Source: Metopolophium dirhodum
Lineage: Eukaryota > Arthropoda > Insecta > Hemiptera > Aphididae
Direction of reading: 5' to 3'
Assembly (NCBI RefSeq): GCF_019925205.1
Contig: NC_083568.1
Span: 30,254,393-30,318,392 of the forward strand
DNA: 64,000 nt
Position numbers and translations under genes: made by a program. Positions 62,090-64,000 of this stretch are shown here, piece by piece; positions within the stretch are counted from its first letter, which is position 1; each line of letters starts with the position of its first letter. Under the pieces are notes generated by a model. That model was not told the origin of the DNA and ran no database searches. It saw only the letters and a program-made list of their open reading frames with translations.

Positions 62090-62974
62090 TAGGATGATTT
62101 GTAAATGATAGATTAACAAAGTTCAAGTTTTAAGTACCTACTAACCAAAGTATAATATAAGTTGTAACATTTACTTCTGTGTAGGTATAGTCTTTGCAAT
62201 TGTGCATAACATTTATAACATGACAAGTAGGTGCTAAGTAGGTAGATTATTATATGTTTACCCTCGTGTTTACCTAATACAATATTATTGATAATTGATC
62301 ATTAGCTACCACAAGCGCTTATGATATATCTTAATGGCTTTAATAATAAGGATTTTTTACTTAGACTAGTTCTGCGTCATTTAGTCTAAGAAAATAAGTA
62401 GATATAGGTAATAATGATAAATTAAATATTATTTATAACAATTCATGTACATTTATTTTTACTTATTAGTTTGAATTTCAGAAAAAGATCATAAAAATTA
62501 ATATTAAGTATATCTAATGGTTCAACACTGAAGTTTCCAACCAAAGAACTGGCCATGGCTACACAGCAATCAATATAATTGTATATTGGTTCTTAATAAT
62601 TGGCCATTTGACGGTAGTATACATTAGTACTAAGGTCTAAGGTCTGAGAAAAAATCAAAAATGACTTGGCAAATAACTATAAGTTTATATTATATTATTA
62701 TATTTCTCTGATTTACTTCTCGCTGATAAAAAATGTTCGAGTGACGAGTGTTACAAAGAAATTCATCAATTTTTAACTTTATATATATATATATGTGTAC
62801 TTGTGTGTTATATTTTATAAGATTTAAATCGTATTTCCTTTGGGCTTCGAGTTAATTTTTATACGTGCTTATGACTTAGAAGTTAAAACTGTACGAGTAA
62901 CGAAACAATTTATTTTCTTAGAAACTAGAAAGTTATGGTTGCTAACTACTACATGTTCCGTCTAGGAGTAATAA
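62090..62974. other. AT-rich DNA, no gene seen
   Basis: Nothing recognisable. A short (TA)n run lies at 62781-62794. Confidence 0.5.
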
Positions 62975-63759
62975 GGTCTATGCATCTGGGTGGCCCCCTT
63001 TTCGGCCAAAATGTACCCTTCCCTTTTCAGCCAGTGTCACTTTTCGGCCAAAACTTACCTTTTCCTTTTCGGCCAGCACCTACAGTTTTCTTTAAAATTT
63101 ACAATTATAACAACTGAACATAACAATTTTTATATTTAATTAAATACGATTGTATCCAAAAAAGTGATTTTTTTAACATTATTACCTATACAACTGTAAA
63201 AATACTGAAAAAAATTAAAAATAAAACAATTGGCAATTAACTGTTATAACATATTATTATTACAATTGATTATATTATATATTTATATTAGTATTTATAA
63301 TCAATGTTATTACTTACATCAATCGAATAAAAATTAATATAGTCATATAACACATATAGATAATACGAATAGGTATATATAATAATAAATATGATAGTAA
63401 AATATAACCAATTATGAACGAAATTAAACTTACATTGAAGAGTAAAGGTAATAAAAATAGAAACATTTTTTAAACAAAAATTAATTGTTAGTTTATTTTA
63501 CTAAGTTAATAATATGTTAAACTATTTTATTGCCAATTGTTTTATTTTATTATTTTTTCACTCAATTGTAGGTAAGAATGTTTATCAATCAAAAAATCAC
63601 ATTTTTGGATTCAATCATATTTAATTAAATATAAAAATTGTTAAGTTGTTATGATTGTAAAAGGAACAGTATGTTTTGGCCGAAAACGGAACGGTAAGTT
63701 TTGGTCTAAAAGGGAAGGGTACATTTTGGCCGAAAACGGTGACGCCCATGCATCTTACC
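62975..63759. mobile_element. Foldback-type element with repeated TTTTCGGCCAAAA cores
   Basis: The left arm (about 62975-63081) and right arm (about 63668-63759) are inverted copies. Both contain TTTTCGGCCAAAATGTACCC, then TTCCCTTTT, then CCAAAACTTACC-TT-C. Within each arm the core CGGCCAAAA recurs two or three times at about 40-bp intervals. The core itself, TTTTGGCC(G)AAAA-like, is nearly palindromic. The interior of about 590 bp is AT-rich and non-coding. The outermost bases are GGTCTATGCATCTGGG and GGTAAGATGCATGGGC. Confidence 0.8.
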
Positions 63760-64000
63760 CATTTTGTCATGTGTACATGTAGTAGTTCACTAGTTCGTGT
63801 TCATAATCAATGCTACATTTCTACTACCTATACCGACTGTTATTTTAGCAGTCTAACGTTATTTGATTAACAATCGATGACAATATTTTCTACGTTAACG
63901 ACGATGGACAAACCCTATAACCTAATCTAACCTGACCGGTAAACGACACGTATAATATAATAATACTTTTTACCGAATTGCAGTGCGCGTCAACAACTGT
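63760..64000. other. Window edge, no gene seen
   Basis: AT-rich DNA. A TAACCTAATCTAACC stretch at about 63919-63933 is a short, imperfect telomere-like string. Nothing else. Confidence 0.5.

Overview
This is AT-rich, intron-bearing nuclear DNA from an animal. The genes have insect-type structures and the non-coding DNA is crowded with short inverted-repeat transposons (MITEs). A hemipteran, most likely an aphid, fits best. This rests on the AT bias, the hAT-type MITEs, the Gypsy element with a serine-type primer site, and a dispersed repeat at about 16.3 and 61.0 kb that resembles an abundant aphid repeat as I remember it. No database was consulted, so the taxonomic call is inference. There is no operon, CRISPR array or bacterial feature.

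Four conserved protein genes could be rebuilt exon by exon with consistent splice phases. (1) Casein kinase 1 alpha, + strand, 3133-18030: eight exons, 352 aa, with a 9.3-kb second intron and an alternative intronic end at 17760. (2) A Sec20/BNIP1 Golgi-to-ER SNARE, + strand, 32087-33912: five exons, 224 aa. (3) Replication protein A 14-kDa subunit (RPA3), - strand, 36308-34910: three exons, 116 aa, convergent with Sec20. (4) A gamma-tubulin complex protein most like GCP6, + strand, 40220-47741: 16 exons, 944 aa. Its N-terminus is built from five same-phase micro-exons that encode a 25-28-residue tandem repeat. All four are housekeeping genes (kinase signalling, vesicle fusion, DNA replication, microtubule nucleation). 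Nothing suggests they act together.

Two unrecognised single-exon candidates are on the - strand. One is a 285-aa protein with five SxPN-type motifs and a C-terminal membrane segment (28632-27775). The other is a 232-aa ORF in a GC-rich island (60810-60112). A spliced but broken pseudogene of an unrecognised zinc-finger-like family occupies 55005-57264.

Mobile DNA dominates the rest. A complete, apparently very young Ty3/Gypsy LTR retrotransposon lies at 21031-25474: its 191-bp LTRs show no difference, it has a 5-bp target duplication, and its Gag-Pol frame is open. Three non-autonomous hAT elements have perfect 8-bp target duplications (29616-30188, 45680-46615, 53045-54117). Several other inverted-repeat elements and three retroposon 3' ends are also present. 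A large, diverged inverted duplication of a GC-rich sequence (49731-50396 against 50731-51280) could transcribe into a long hairpin.

The most unusual observations are the tandem micro-exon repeat in the GCP6-like gene, the hairpin-forming duplication and the alternative CK1 alpha C-terminus. I found no clear evidence of a wholly new biological system.
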